From: CAYUEQ01 sp964443805
GTDB taxonomy: Bacteria > Bacillota_I > Bacilli_A > RF39 > UBA660
Length of the DNA: 12,694 nt
NCBI GenBank assembly: GCA_964443805.1
Contig: CAYUEQ010000028.1
Span: 1-12,694 of the forward strand
Direction of reading: 5' to 3'
The stretch's first letter is position 1, and every line of letters starts with the position of its first letter. The notes beneath the pieces are model-generated. The model ran no database searches. It saw only the letters and a list, made by a program, of their open reading frames with translations, and had not been told where the DNA came from. Position numbers and translations under genes: made by a program. This document shows, piece by piece, positions 1 to 7,755 of this stretch.

Positions 1-2160
1 GCATTTGGATTACCTGCTGAACAATATGCAATTGATACCGGTAATCATCCCGATGAATTTACATTAAATAATATAAAAATATTTTCAGAACAACTTAAAT
101 CTCTAGGATTTTCATATGATTGGTCAAAAGAGTTATCAACAAGTGATCCTAAATACTACAAATGGACTCAATGGATTTTTAAACATTTATATGAAGATGG
201 CTTAGCTAAAGTTGTTGAAATGCCAGTCAATTGGTGTGAAGAATTAGGGACTGTTTTAGCAAATGATGAAGTAATAGATGGTAAAAGTGAACGTGGTGGC
301 TTTCCGGTAATTAGAATTAATATGAAGCAATGGGTTATTGACATTCCTAAGTATGCAGAAAAATTAATAACTGGTTTAGATAAATTAAATTGGCCAGAAT
401 CAACTAAAGAAATACAAAGAAATTGGATAGGGAAATCTGTTGGAGCTCAAGTTAAATTTAAAATAGTAAGTACTGATTATGAATTTGAAGTATTTACTAC
501 AAGACCAGACACTTTGTTTGGAGCAACATATTGTGTTCTAGCTCCAGAGCATGAATTAGTAGATAAAATAACTACTGAAGATCAAAAACAAGAGGTAAAA
601 AAATATAAAGATTATGCAAATTCAAAGTCAGATTTAGAAAGAACAGATCTAAATAAAGATAAAACAGGAGTATTTACAGGAGCTTATGCAATTAATCCGG
701 TTAATGGAGAACATGTTCCAATCTGGATTTCTGATTATGTTTTAGTAACTTATGGAACCGGAGCTATTATGGCAGTTCCAGCTCATGATGAACGTGATTA
801 TGAATTTGCAATGAAATTTAACTTAAAAATCATTCCCGTAATAGAAGGTGGAGATATTGAAAAAGAAGCCTATATTGGAGACGGAAAACATATTAATTCA
901 GGATTTTTAAATAATTTAAATCAAGAAGAATCTATTAATAAAATGATTAAGTGGTTAGAAGAAAATAACTGTGGAAAAAAAGATATTAATTATCGTTTAA
1001 GAGAATGGATTTTTGCTCGTCAAAGATATTGGGGAGAANNNNNNNNNNTTCATTATGAAGATGGAAGCATTAAGTCTTTAAAAGATGATGACTTACCATT
1101 AGAATTGCCTAAATTAGATGATTATAAACCAGGAAAATCAGGTTCTAGTCCATTAGATAAAAAAGCATCTTGGGTAAATGTTACTATTGATGGTAAAAAA
1201 GCTAAAAGAGAAACAAGTACTATGCCAGGAAGTGCTGGATCAAGTTGGTACTTTTTAAGATATATAGATCCAAACAATGAAAATGAAATAGCCAATCAAG
1301 AGTTATTAAAACACTGGTTGCCAGTTGATTTATATATTGGAGGCCCAGAACATGCAGTAGGTCATTTGCTATACTCAAGAATGTGGAACAACTATTTATA
1401 TGACAAAGGAATTGTCCCAGTAGCAGAGCCGTTTAAAAAACTAGTTCATCAAGGAATGATTTTAGGTGCAGATGGGAATAAAATGGGAAAAAGGCATCCA
1501 GAATATGTTGTAAACCCAACTGATGTAATAAATGAATACGGAGTAGATTCTTTACGTTTATATGAAATGTTTATGGGACCATTAGAAGCTGATAAACCTT
1601 GGAACAATAATGCTTTAGAAGGGTCAAGAAGATTCTTAGATCGTGTATGGCGTTTATATACAGAAGAAAACAAAATAAAAGATGAGTCGAATAAAAATTT
1701 AGAAGCTTTGTATCATAAAACGATTAAGAAAGTTACAGAAGACTATGAGACATTAGATATAAATACTGCTATTAGTCAATTAATGATTTTTGTAAATGCA
1801 GTTTATAAAGAAGAAATATTTCCAAAAGAATATGCAAAAAGCTTTCTTAAAATATTGAGTCCTGTTGCACCTTATATGACAGAAGAATTATGGCAGATGG
1901 TATTTAATAAAAAAGAAAGTATAGCTATTTCTTCATGGCCAGAATTTAATGAAAGTTTAACTCAAGAAAATATTATTAATATTGCCATTAGTGTTAATGG
2001 CAAATTAAGAGCTACATTAGAAGTAGAAAAGGACATGAATAAAGATAAATTATTAAAGTTAGCGAAACAACAAGCAAATATAATAAAACATATCGAGGGA
2101 AAAGAAATAATAAAAGAAATTGTAGTTCCAAATAAAATAGTAAACTTAGTTGTCAAATAA
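1..2160 (+). CDS. leuS: Leucine--tRNA ligase, 5'-truncated by the window edge
   Basis: Class I aminoacyl-tRNA synthetase that charges tRNA-Leu in the cytoplasm. The reading frame is open from base 1, starting AFGLPAEQYAIDTGNHP, a signature just downstream of the HIGH motif. That motif and the N-terminus therefore lie outside the window, and an ATG at 220 is internal. The inserted editing (CP1) domain is visible through TTRPDTLFGATY (bases about 499-534) and the AHDERD block (about 781-798), whose Asp belongs to the editing pocket in the family. RQRYWGE at 1018-1038 runs into ten Ns, after which the same frame resumes. The KMSKS loop reads KMGKR (1480-1494). The anticodon-binding helical domain and a complete C-terminus follow, with TAA at 2158-2160 and a hairpin terminator directly behind. 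Identification is secure. The N run hides about four codons. Confidence 0.97.
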   Translation, partial: AFGLPAEQYAIDTGNHPDEFTLNNIKIFSEQLKSLGFSYDWSKELSTSDPKYYKWTQWIFKHLYEDGLAKVVEMPVNWCEELGTVLANDEVIDGKSERGGFPVIRINMKQWVIDIPKYAEKLITGLDKLNWPESTKEIQRNWIGKSVGAQVKFKIVSTDYEFEVFTTRPDTLFGATYCVLAPEHELVDKITTEDQKQEVKKYKDYANSKSDLERTDLNKDKTGVFTGAYAINPVNGEHVPIWISDYVLVTYGTGAIMAVPAHDERDYEFAMKFNLKIIPVIEGGDIEKEAYIGDGKHINSGFLNNLNQEESINKMIKWLEENNCGKKDINYRLREWIFARQRYWGEXXXXHYEDGSIKSLKDDDLPLELPKLDDYKPGKSGSSPLDKKASWVNVTIDGKKAKRETSTMPGSAGSSWYFLRYIDPNNENEIANQELLKHWLPVDLYIGGPEHAVGHLLYSRMWNNYLYDKGIVPVAEPFKKLVHQGMILGADGNKMGKRHPEYVVNPTDVINEYGVDSLRLYEMFMGPLEADKPWNNNALEGSRRFLDRVWRLYTEENKIKDESNKNLEALYHKTIKKVTEDYETLDINTAISQLMIFVNAVYKEEIFPKEYAKSFLKILSPVAPYMTEELWQMVFNKKESIAISSWPEFNESLTQENIINIAISVNGKLRATLEVEKDMNKDKLLKLAKQQANIIKHIEGKEIIKEIVVPNKIVNLVVK
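1039..1048. other. Assembly gap (10 Ns) inside leuS
   Basis: Ten unknown bases interrupt leuS just after RQRYWGE. The frame is the same on both sides, so the gene is probably intact. The N run spans four codons. From memory of the family (WGEPIPxx followed by xxEDG) I expect about five, so the true gap may be 13 bases rather than 10. Confidence 0.95.
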
Positions 2161-2187
2161 AAAATATCAAATTATTGATATTTTTTT
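2161..2187. terminator. Bidirectional intrinsic terminator between leuS and the facing small gene
   Basis: Inverted repeat AAAATATCAA (2161-2170) / TTGATATTTT (2175-2184) with a 4-base loop, followed on the plus strand by T's to 2187. Because the stem is flanked by A's on the left, the minus strand also ends in a T-rich tract. The hairpin sits between two convergent genes and overlaps the stop codon of the minus-strand gene, so it likely serves both. Confidence 0.8.
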
Positions 2188-2398
2188 AATCTTGGATAAT
2201 GGAAATTAATGTAGCTGTATGGGTGTTTAATTTTTTTATAAAGTTGGGTTTAAATGTTACTTTTAAATCAACCTCTGGTTCAAAAGGAATAGTAAAATTA
2301 AGTGTAGTAAAGAAGTATTTAATATTATCTTCCCCTTTAATATAACCGCTTTCATCATCGATTATTTTTATTATTGTTCCTATTAATTCTTTTTTCAT
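2186..2398 (-). CDS. Small protein resembling a diverged cold-shock/OB-fold domain
   Basis: 70 residues. The layout GTIIKIIDDESGYIKGED...IKYFFTTLNF...VDLKVTFKPNF...ATLISI follows the five-strand order of cold-shock-type OB folds (G-x-I-x-x-I-x-x-x-x-G-Y-I, then a YFF strand, then V-x-F). The aromatic RNP motifs of true CspA proteins are only partly kept, so nucleic-acid binding is an inference. Its ATG follows the stop codon of the 831-residue gene with no spacer. The ribosome binding site (AAAGGAAA on the minus strand) lies inside the end of that gene, so the two are co-transcribed and probably translationally coupled. Its TAA lies in the shared terminator. I do not recognise a specific family. 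Confidence 0.75.
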   Translation of the reverse strand: MKKELIGTIIKIIDDESGYIKGEDNIKYFFTTLNFTIPFEPEVDLKVTFKPNFIKKLNTHTATLISIIQD

Positions 2399-4894
2399 TT
2401 ATAGTTTCCTTTCAGATACATATTCTTCATTTTTAATATTTTTGAAGGAATTTAAGTAATCTATTTTTGCACGTTTATCATAAGGTAGGCAACAAGATAA
2501 AATATTAGTGTTTTCATCAATTGCGATAAACCAATCTTTATTTCCAATAACATAAACAAAATTTCTAACATCTAATTGTTGATAATTTCTTTTTAAACTT
2601 AATTTCTTTTCTTCTGATATATTTTTAAAATTAATATTATCATAATAGATAGAATTTATTATGCCGTTAATATATTTGTTATCACGTTCGGTAGTTATAT
2701 CATAATTATAATTTTTAGTTCTTTCTTGATAAAAGTGAGTTTTTGGAATATAGTGATTAGGTTCTTTAGTAGTAGAAGCTGAAATTATATAAGTTGTTTT
2801 TTCATTTTTGTGATAATCAGAATAAAATGCTTTATCAATCGGTAAATATTCATTAATTGATATTGATGATAAATCTGTATTTTTTAAATATTTTTCCAAG
2901 TTTAAATCGGTAATTGTTACTAGTTCTATTTTTTCTTTGATGTAGCTTTTTCCTATAAATGAATTACCAACTTCTTTTAGAGCTTCAAGTAATTTAAGTG
3001 CAGTTTTTTCATCTTTTGGTTTTGGTTCAATACCATTCCCATATACTGTATTACCATTTCTTATAAACGGACAATGATAGTAATTATTATCTTCATCCCA
3101 TAATCCAACTACTATTGAGTGAGGACTAGTTAAACAATATTCTAAAAAATCTTCACCATAACCTCCAACTTTTAAACAACTTTCTGTATCTATTCCGCTT
3201 ACAAGTATTTGAGGATTATTAAATTCTAGTGTTTTATATTCTATCCCATTTAATTTGTTACATCCTATTGAAGGGATGGAAGAAGCTATTTTATATTTAC
3301 TATTATGATATAAATTCTTCGTTCTATTTAAAATATGCTCTTTAGATTCATTACAATATTTTTGTGATTTCATTATTTTAGCTAAAGTAATAAAACTTAA
3401 ATCTTTTTCATTAGGTGCAATGTCGTATAATAATATTTTATTAATCTCTATTACATCTAAAATGGAAAAAATTGATAATTTGCTTTTAGATTCTGAAGCA
3501 ATATGTTGTATTTTATTAAAGTTGTTAATTATTAAATCAAGATTATCATTAAGATCAATACCTTGTTTATTAAATATAAGTCTTAAAAGACAATCATTAT
3601 TAGATTTTAAATTCCCTAATAAAAACTTCATTAGATTATTATTTATAATCGGACGACCTTTATTATCTAATTCTGTAGAAGAAATATCGACATCCTTAAA
3701 TATGTTATACAACTCATCGCTTGTAATATCTTCTCTTTTATTTGGATTATGTGCTTTATAGTTACCAATATAATTGCTTATATAATCTTTCTTAAGTTTG
3801 TTATCTCTTTTATTAATTTCTTCTCTTAAGTGTTTTTCAATAGTTTTATTTTCTAAATTTTCTGTTTTTAGATTACTAATAAAAGTATTGATATACTGAT
3901 CATTATTATTAGAAAATAGATCTTTAAAAAAAGTAATATCATTAGACATTAAAGCTAACTTTGCTTTATCGACAGTTTCATGACTAATAAAACGATCTTG
4001 GTTATCTATTCTATATTGTCTTTTTCTATCTATAAAACAAGTGTTAGCGATTTTTTCTAAACTAATATTGTTTATATAAGTAAAGCTATTATTAAGTATC
4101 TTCATTGTATTATCAAAACCAAATATGCAGTATAAATTAATTGCTAATATAAAAATTTCATAATTATCTAGAGAGTTATTAATAGAAAACAATTTTTTAA
4201 TAATATTGTTTAAGTGTCGTTTATTAACGTTATTAAAAATAGCTTTATCAATATGTAAATCATTCGGCATAATAATATTTTTATCTTCTTCTTTTAATTG
4301 AATAATAAAATTAAATTTATTGTACATATCGTATTCAATTTTTGTATTCAATTTTAATAAGTTATATAAGTTTTTTTGTTTATTTAAAGTTTCATTTAAA
4401 AAATCTTTAGCATTTTCTTCGCTTACTTTATATTTACCAATGATATAATATTTTATGTCGTCAGTAGAATTGAAAAATAATGATTTATCTAAATCTCGAG
4501 TGAATTTTTCAAATTCATCTTGAGATAATTTTTTAAGATATGTCAAATAATAATCACTATTAATATTTTTCAAACGTTCTGGATATGATAAAATTTTTAT
4601 TTGAATAGTGCTATCAGATAAATCAAAAAGATTCTTTTTTTGTCTATTTGGTGTTACTAAAATTACTTTTTTATATAGTTCTTCGTTTTCAATAATTTTT
4701 TCTTTTAACTTAGCAGAAGATTTTAAATAAAACATTTTAAATTTTTCTTCATCTAGATTGTTTAAATCTTCAGCAAAATAATCGAAATTTGTTATGAATG
4801 TTTCTTGATTTTGAGTAATAAAATTTAAAAAATCAGATAATTTCATATTGTTAACATTTATTAAGTTGTTTTTTATAAAAGACAGATTATTCAT
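2399..4894 (-). CDS. Unrecognised 831-residue protein
   Basis: A large, Lys/Asn/Ile-rich protein with no signal peptide and no membrane segments, so probably cytoplasmic. Residues 1-530 look mostly alpha-helical, with helix-rich blocks such as the one around AINLYCIFGF (251-260). A change near 555 leads to a mixed alpha/beta region holding the most distinctive motifs: SGIDTESCLKVGG (566-578), then DFLEYC (582-587), VVGLWDEDNN (595-604) and FIRNGNTVYGN (610-620). A final beta-looking segment has DWFIAIDENTNILSCCLPYD (787-806). The Cys-x-x-x-GG...RNGNT pattern reminds me of large uncharacterised proteins of gut Bacilli and loosely of PcfJ-like domains, but I cannot assign a family or reaction. 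The start is fixed by AAGGAGG about 6 bases upstream of ATG at 4894. It heads a two-gene unit with the 70-residue OB-like protein. Gene status is secure; function is unknown. Confidence 0.88.
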   Translation of the reverse strand: MNNLSFIKNNLINVNNMKLSDFLNFITQNQETFITNFDYFAEDLNNLDEEKFKMFYLKSSAKLKEKIIENEELYKKVILVTPNRQKKNLFDLSDSTIQIKILSYPERLKNINSDYYLTYLKKLSQDEFEKFTRDLDKSLFFNSTDDIKYYIIGKYKVSEENAKDFLNETLNKQKNLYNLLKLNTKIEYDMYNKFNFIIQLKEEDKNIIMPNDLHIDKAIFNNVNKRHLNNIIKKLFSINNSLDNYEIFILAINLYCIFGFDNTMKILNNSFTYINNISLEKIANTCFIDRKRQYRIDNQDRFISHETVDKAKLALMSNDITFFKDLFSNNNDQYINTFISNLKTENLENKTIEKHLREEINKRDNKLKKDYISNYIGNYKAHNPNKREDITSDELYNIFKDVDISSTELDNKGRPIINNNLMKFLLGNLKSNNDCLLRLIFNKQGIDLNDNLDLIINNFNKIQHIASESKSKLSIFSILDVIEINKILLYDIAPNEKDLSFITLAKIMKSQKYCNESKEHILNRTKNLYHNSKYKIASSIPSIGCNKLNGIEYKTLEFNNPQILVSGIDTESCLKVGGYGEDFLEYCLTSPHSIVVGLWDEDNNYYHCPFIRNGNTVYGNGIEPKPKDEKTALKLLEALKEVGNSFIGKSYIKEKIELVTITDLNLEKYLKNTDLSSISINEYLPIDKAFYSDYHKNEKTTYIISASTTKEPNHYIPKTHFYQERTKNYNYDITTERDNKYINGIINSIYYDNINFKNISEEKKLSLKRNYQQLDVRNFVYVIGNKDWFIAIDENTNILSCCLPYDKRAKIDYLNSFKNIKNEEYVSERKL

Positions 4895-4924
4895 TTATAC
4901 CTCCTTATGCTATATTTAACTACT

Positions 4925-4954
4925 ATATTAATATTAACATTTATATAATGTAAA
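4925..4954 (-). promoter_or_regulatory. Candidate sigma-A promoter for the 831-aa/70-aa unit
   Basis: Read on the minus strand: TTTACA (plus-strand 4949-4954), an 18-base spacer, then TAATAT (4925-4930), about 30 bases before the ATG at 4894. The match is moderate, and very AT-rich sequence yields chance hits. It overlaps the divergent promoter of the hydrolase gene. Confidence 0.45.
4944..4949 (+). promoter_or_regulatory. Candidate -10 box for the hydrolase-cse60-flippase operon
   Basis: A perfect TATAAT lies 36 bases before the ATG at 4986, without a convincing -35 at 17 bases. A second option is the extended -10 TGATATTAT at 4961-4969, but it would start transcription at the ribosome binding site. 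Both lie in the 91-base divergent intergenic region. Confidence 0.45.
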
Positions 4955-4985
4955 ATAAAGTGATATTATATCTATAGGAGGAAAT

Positions 4986-5522
4986 ATGGAAATAAAAATA
5001 ATAAAAGTTGGTCCTTTAGAAACTAATTGTTATATTTTAGTTAAAAACAATAAATGTTTAGTAATCGATCCTGGAGCAGATTTAAATTATATTGTTTCAA
5101 CTATTAAAGATAATGAATTAATTGGTATTATAGTAACACATTACCATTTTGATCATATCGGAGCATTAGAGGAGCTAAAAGATAAATATAAAGTCGTAGT
5201 TTATGATAACAGTAATTTAATAGAAGGAATAAATACAATTGATTGTTTTGATTTTGAAGTCATTTACACTCCAGGACATTCCAGTGATTTAATCTCAATA
5301 TATTTTAAAAAAGAAAAAGCGATGTTTGTTGGGGATTTTATTTTTAAAGAAAATATTGGTAGATGTGATTTAGATACAGGGAATTATGATATTATGTTAA
5401 AAAGTATAGAAAACATAAAAAAATATGATGATAATATAACTATTTACCCAGGACATGGTGAGACTACAACACTAGCTTATGAAAAAGAAAACAATCCATA
5501 TTTTAATCGACGTTTATTTTGA
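4986..5522 (+). CDS. Metallo-beta-lactamase-fold hydrolase (glyoxalase II-like)
   Basis: 178 residues of the GloB/YqgX-like branch of the metallo-beta-lactamase superfamily, cytoplasmic. The dinuclear metal site is complete: THYHFDH (51-57), the His of TPGHS (98), the Asp of VGD (117) and the C-terminal His of YPGHGE (157). FKENIGRCDL (120-129) is typical of this branch. Members hydrolyse thioesters such as hydroxyacyl-thiol conjugates or related small esters, but the substrate cannot be read from sequence. At 178 residues it is shorter than the roughly 205-210 I expect for YqgX-type proteins, with a shorter insert between the second and third motifs. AGGAGG 4 bases before ATG fixes the start. 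It ends in TGA and is followed after 33 bases by a Cse60-like gene and then a flippase, with no terminator between, so it leads an operon. Confidence 0.92.
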   Translation: MEIKIIKVGPLETNCYILVKNNKCLVIDPGADLNYIVSTIKDNELIGIIVTHYHFDHIGALEELKDKYKVVVYDNSNLIEGINTIDCFDFEVIYTPGHSSDLISIYFKKEKAMFVGDFIFKENIGRCDLDTGNYDIMLKSIENIKKYDDNITIYPGHGETTTLAYEKENNPYFNRRLF

Positions 5523-5555
5523 ATAATTCTTGATATATTAAAATAGGTGAGAAAT

Positions 5556-5732
5556 ATGCATGTAAAATTATTTGATGAAAATCATGAAAAAGACTTAGAA
5601 AAATCAATTAATGAGTTTCTAAAAAGTTGTAGTGGTGATATAATTGATATTAAATATCAAGTATCAGTAGCTCTATTTAGTGAGGAACAGATTTATTGTT
5701 TTTCTGCTATGGTTATTTATACTAATGATTAG
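5556..5732 (+). CDS. Small Cse60-like sporulation protein
   Basis: 58 residues, beginning MHVKLFDENHEKDLEKSINEFL and ending EEQIYCFSAMVIY, which matches my recollection of the Cse60 family. In Bacillus subtilis Cse60 is a roughly 60-residue protein expressed early in the mother cell under sigma-E; its biochemical role is unknown. There are no membrane segments, so it is probably cytoplasmic. An in-frame GTG at 5547 would lengthen it by three residues, but that GTG lies inside the ribosome binding site AGGTGAG (5545-5551), which serves the ATG at 5556. It lies 33 bases after the hydrolase gene and 10 bases before the flippase gene. I see no sigma-E-type promoter immediately upstream, so here it appears to ride on the operon promoter. 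Confidence 0.75.
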   Translation: MHVKLFDENHEKDLEKSINEFLKSCSGDIIDIKYQVSVALFSEEQIYCFSAMVIYTND

Positions 5733-5742
5733 GATGAGGTAA

Positions 5743-7389
5743 ATGAAAAAGAGTTCTTTTGTAGAAGGTACTGTAATTGCAACTGTTGCTATTTTTTTAG
5801 TTAAGATTTTAGGGATGCTTTATGTAATTCCTTTTTATGCTACAGTCGGAGCGCAAGGTAGTGCATTATATGGTTATGGCTATAATATTTATTTAATATT
5901 CTTAGGAATATCATCTGCAGGTGTTCCTGTTGCTATGAGTAAAATAATTAATGAATTTAGTACATTAGGTTTAAATGAAGCTAAGGTTAGAGCATTTAAA
6001 TTAGGAAGGAAAATAATTTCTTACTTCTCGATAGCTATATTCTTATTTTTATTTATTTTTGCAAATCACATCGCATTATTTATAATAGGTGATTTAACTG
6101 GTGGAAATACTATTAATGATGTTGCATTTATAGTTCGTTGTGTTTCTTTTGCTATTTTAATTGTTCCGTTTTTAAGTATTTCAAAGGGCTTTTTACAAGG
6201 GCATAAATATATAGCACCATCATCTACTAGTCAAATTATTGAACAAGTAGTCCGAGTTTTTATAATTGTTGTTGGTAGCTTTATTGCAATTAATGTATTT
6301 AATTCAACAGTTACAGTAGCTGTAGGGGTTGCAATGTTAGGAGCATTCTTTAGTGGTTTGGTTGCCTATGCTTATATTTTCCATAAAATGAAAAAAAATA
6401 AAAAACAATTATCACTAGTTGGAAATCTAAAAAAAGATAAAATAACAGATAAAGAAATAGTTAAAAAATTAGTATCTTATGCAATTCCGTTTATTATTAT
6501 AAATTTAACTATGAATCTGTATAATTTTTTAGATATGGTATTGATTTTAAGAATACTAAATTATTTAAAAATGCCAGCAGCTGATGTTGAATTTATAACA
6601 AGTGCTATTTCAACATGGGGGCCTAAATTAAACATGATTATCGTTGCGCTTGCCCAAGGAATGTCTTTAAGTTTAATTCCTAATATCGTTGAATCATTTG
6701 TACTTAAAAATTGGAAAGATGTTGAGCTAAAGATTAATAAAGCATTACAAATAATTTTGATAGTATCTATTCCAGGAGTTATTGGTATTTCTTTTCTAGC
6801 AGAACCGATATGGACAATATTTTATGGGACAAGTACTTATGGTCCAATAATATTTAGGTATAGTATTTTTACTGCTTTATTTGCAAATATTTATATGATA
6901 TCTACATCTACTCTTCAAGGGTTAAACAAATTTAAATCAGTATATATATGTGCTATAGGTGGTTTTGGATTAACTGCTATATTAGATATACCGATGATGC
7001 TACTATTTGATAAGTTATCATTGTATCCGTTTTACGGCGCAATAACAGCTACGATAATTGGTTATAGTCTTTCAATATTTATTGGTTTAAAAACTATTAA
7101 TAAAGATTGTGCAATAAGTTATAAAGATACATTAAATAAATTACTAAGAATTTTAGTACCAGTTATCTCTATGGTTGCTGCTTTAGTAATATTAAAAATA
7201 TTCTTACCTTTTCATAACCTTAATCGAGGAATGTCTTTACTTTATACAGTAATTTATTCAGCAGTAGGTGTAACTACATATTTAAGTATTGCATATAAAA
7301 TGGGACTTATAAAAGAGATATTTGGCGCTGCGTATTTAAATAAAATAATAAAAAAACTTACCTTTGGTAAGGTAAGTATTAAAAATTAA
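5743..7389 (+). CDS. MOP-superfamily flippase, SpoVB/MurJ (YtgP-like)
   Basis: A 548-residue polytopic membrane protein with about 14 hydrophobic segments, including residues about 10-32, 45-65, 90-112 and paired segments to about 530. The N-terminal run (VEGTVIATVAIFLVKILGMLYVIPFYATVG, residues 7-36, quoted here in part: LVKILGMLYVIPFY) and GSALYGYGYNIY are characteristic of the SpoVB/YtgP branch, which moves undecaprenyl-linked peptidoglycan precursors across the membrane. A conserved positive residue near the start of the second helix bundle (RNLK/KKDK loop about 205-225) precedes the second half. The branch includes housekeeping lipid II flippases and the sporulation-specific SpoVB, and sequence alone does not separate them. 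GATGAGG 3-6 bases before ATG supports the start. Its last codons contain a minus-strand terminator, and its TAA overlaps the stop of the convergent gene. Confidence 0.88.
   Translation: MKKSSFVEGTVIATVAIFLVKILGMLYVIPFYATVGAQGSALYGYGYNIYLIFLGISSAGVPVAMSKIINEFSTLGLNEAKVRAFKLGRKIISYFSIAIFLFLFIFANHIALFIIGDLTGGNTINDVAFIVRCVSFAILIVPFLSISKGFLQGHKYIAPSSTSQIIEQVVRVFIIVVGSFIAINVFNSTVTVAVGVAMLGAFFSGLVAYAYIFHKMKKNKKQLSLVGNLKKDKITDKEIVKKLVSYAIPFIIINLTMNLYNFLDMVLILRILNYLKMPAADVEFITSAISTWGPKLNMIIVALAQGMSLSLIPNIVESFVLKNWKDVELKINKALQIILIVSIPGVIGISFLAEPIWTIFYGTSTYGPIIFRYSIFTALFANIYMISTSTLQGLNKFKSVYICAIGGFGLTAILDIPMMLLFDKLSLYPFYGAITATIIGYSLSIFIGLKTINKDCAISYKDTLNKLLRILVPVISMVAALVILKIFLPFHNLNRGMSLLYTVIYSAVGVTTYLSIAYKMGLIKEIFGAAYLNKIIKKLTFGKVSIKN
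7351..7371 (-). terminator. Minus-strand intrinsic terminator inside the flippase gene end
   Basis: On the minus strand, CTTACC (7371-7366), a 3-base AAA loop and GGTAAG (7362-7357) are followed directly by at least six T's (7356-7351) and a further AT-rich tail. The plus strand has no T-run, so it is directional. It would end transcription of the NPNMM-repeat gene, whose stop lies at 7386-7388, while coding for residues near the flippase C-terminus. Confidence 0.72.
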
Positions 7390-7733
7390 ACCATATACAT
7401 GGATTGATTAATTGATGTTTCAGTATCTTCTTTATTCATATAAACTCCAGGGGAACCTATTTCTAATTTGTTAACCCTTGTCTCCAATCGATTAATCTGT
7501 CTTTCAATTCTAGATATTCTACTTTCCAACTCACTTGTATAAGTAGGTGTTGTATTAGTAGTTATATTAGGATTCATCATATTAGGGTTCATCATATTAG
7601 GGTTCATCATATTGGGATTCATCATGTTAGGGTTCATCATATTAGGGTTCATCATATTAGGATTTCCTGGTTGAAAAAAGCCATTTGAAGACATTGCTGT
7701 TTCTTGAAAAAATGTATTTCTATCTTTTCTCAT
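7386..7733 (-). CDS. NPNMM-repeat protein with C-terminal coiled coil, likely sporulation-linked
   Basis: 115 residues in three parts: an N-terminal segment rich in Asn, Gly, Phe and Met; six copies of NPNMM plus a partial seventh (about residues 24-56); and a heptad-like coiled coil ESRISRIERQINRLETRVNKLE (about 69-91, quoted in part: SRIERQINRLETRVNKLE). There is no signal peptide or membrane segment. I do not recognise the family. Low-complexity repeats plus a coiled coil suit a self-assembling structural protein. GAGGAGG lies 5 bases before the ATG at 7733. A sigma-K-like promoter upstream and a dedicated terminator downstream make it a single-gene, probably late mother-cell unit; a coat or crust role is inference. 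The gene overlaps the convergent flippase stop by 4 bases. Confidence 0.8.
   Translation of the reverse strand: MRKDRNTFFQETAMSSNGFFQPGNPNMMNPNMMNPNMMNPNMMNPNMMNPNMMNPNITTNTTPTYTSELESRISRIERQINRLETRVNKLEIGSPGVYMNKEDTETSINQSMYMV
7566..7664 (-). repeat. In-frame 15-base tandem repeat (6.6 copies) encoding NPNMM
   Basis: Six full 15-base units and a 9-base partial unit run head to tail over 99 bases, with only scattered third-position changes (for example ATATTAGG versus ATATTGGG or ATGTTAGG). A unit length divisible by three means slippage would change copy number without breaking the frame. The near-identity at the DNA level suggests recent expansion or homogenisation. Confidence 0.93.
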
Positions 7734-7755
7734 AAAAACCTCCTCTTTTCTTTAA

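Noticed and set aside
1449..2156. Two minus-strand open stretches inside leuS
   Set aside because: They are antisense to a well-identified synthetase, with no homology-like pattern or start signals.
3420..3761. A 113-codon open stretch on the plus strand
   Set aside because: It lies antisense within the 831-residue gene, has no plausible ribosome binding site, and its composition is that of the reverse strand of an AT-rich coding region.
7566..7664. Direct repeats as a possible CRISPR array
   Set aside because: The units are 15 bases, contiguous without spacers, and translate in frame as NPNMM inside a gene.
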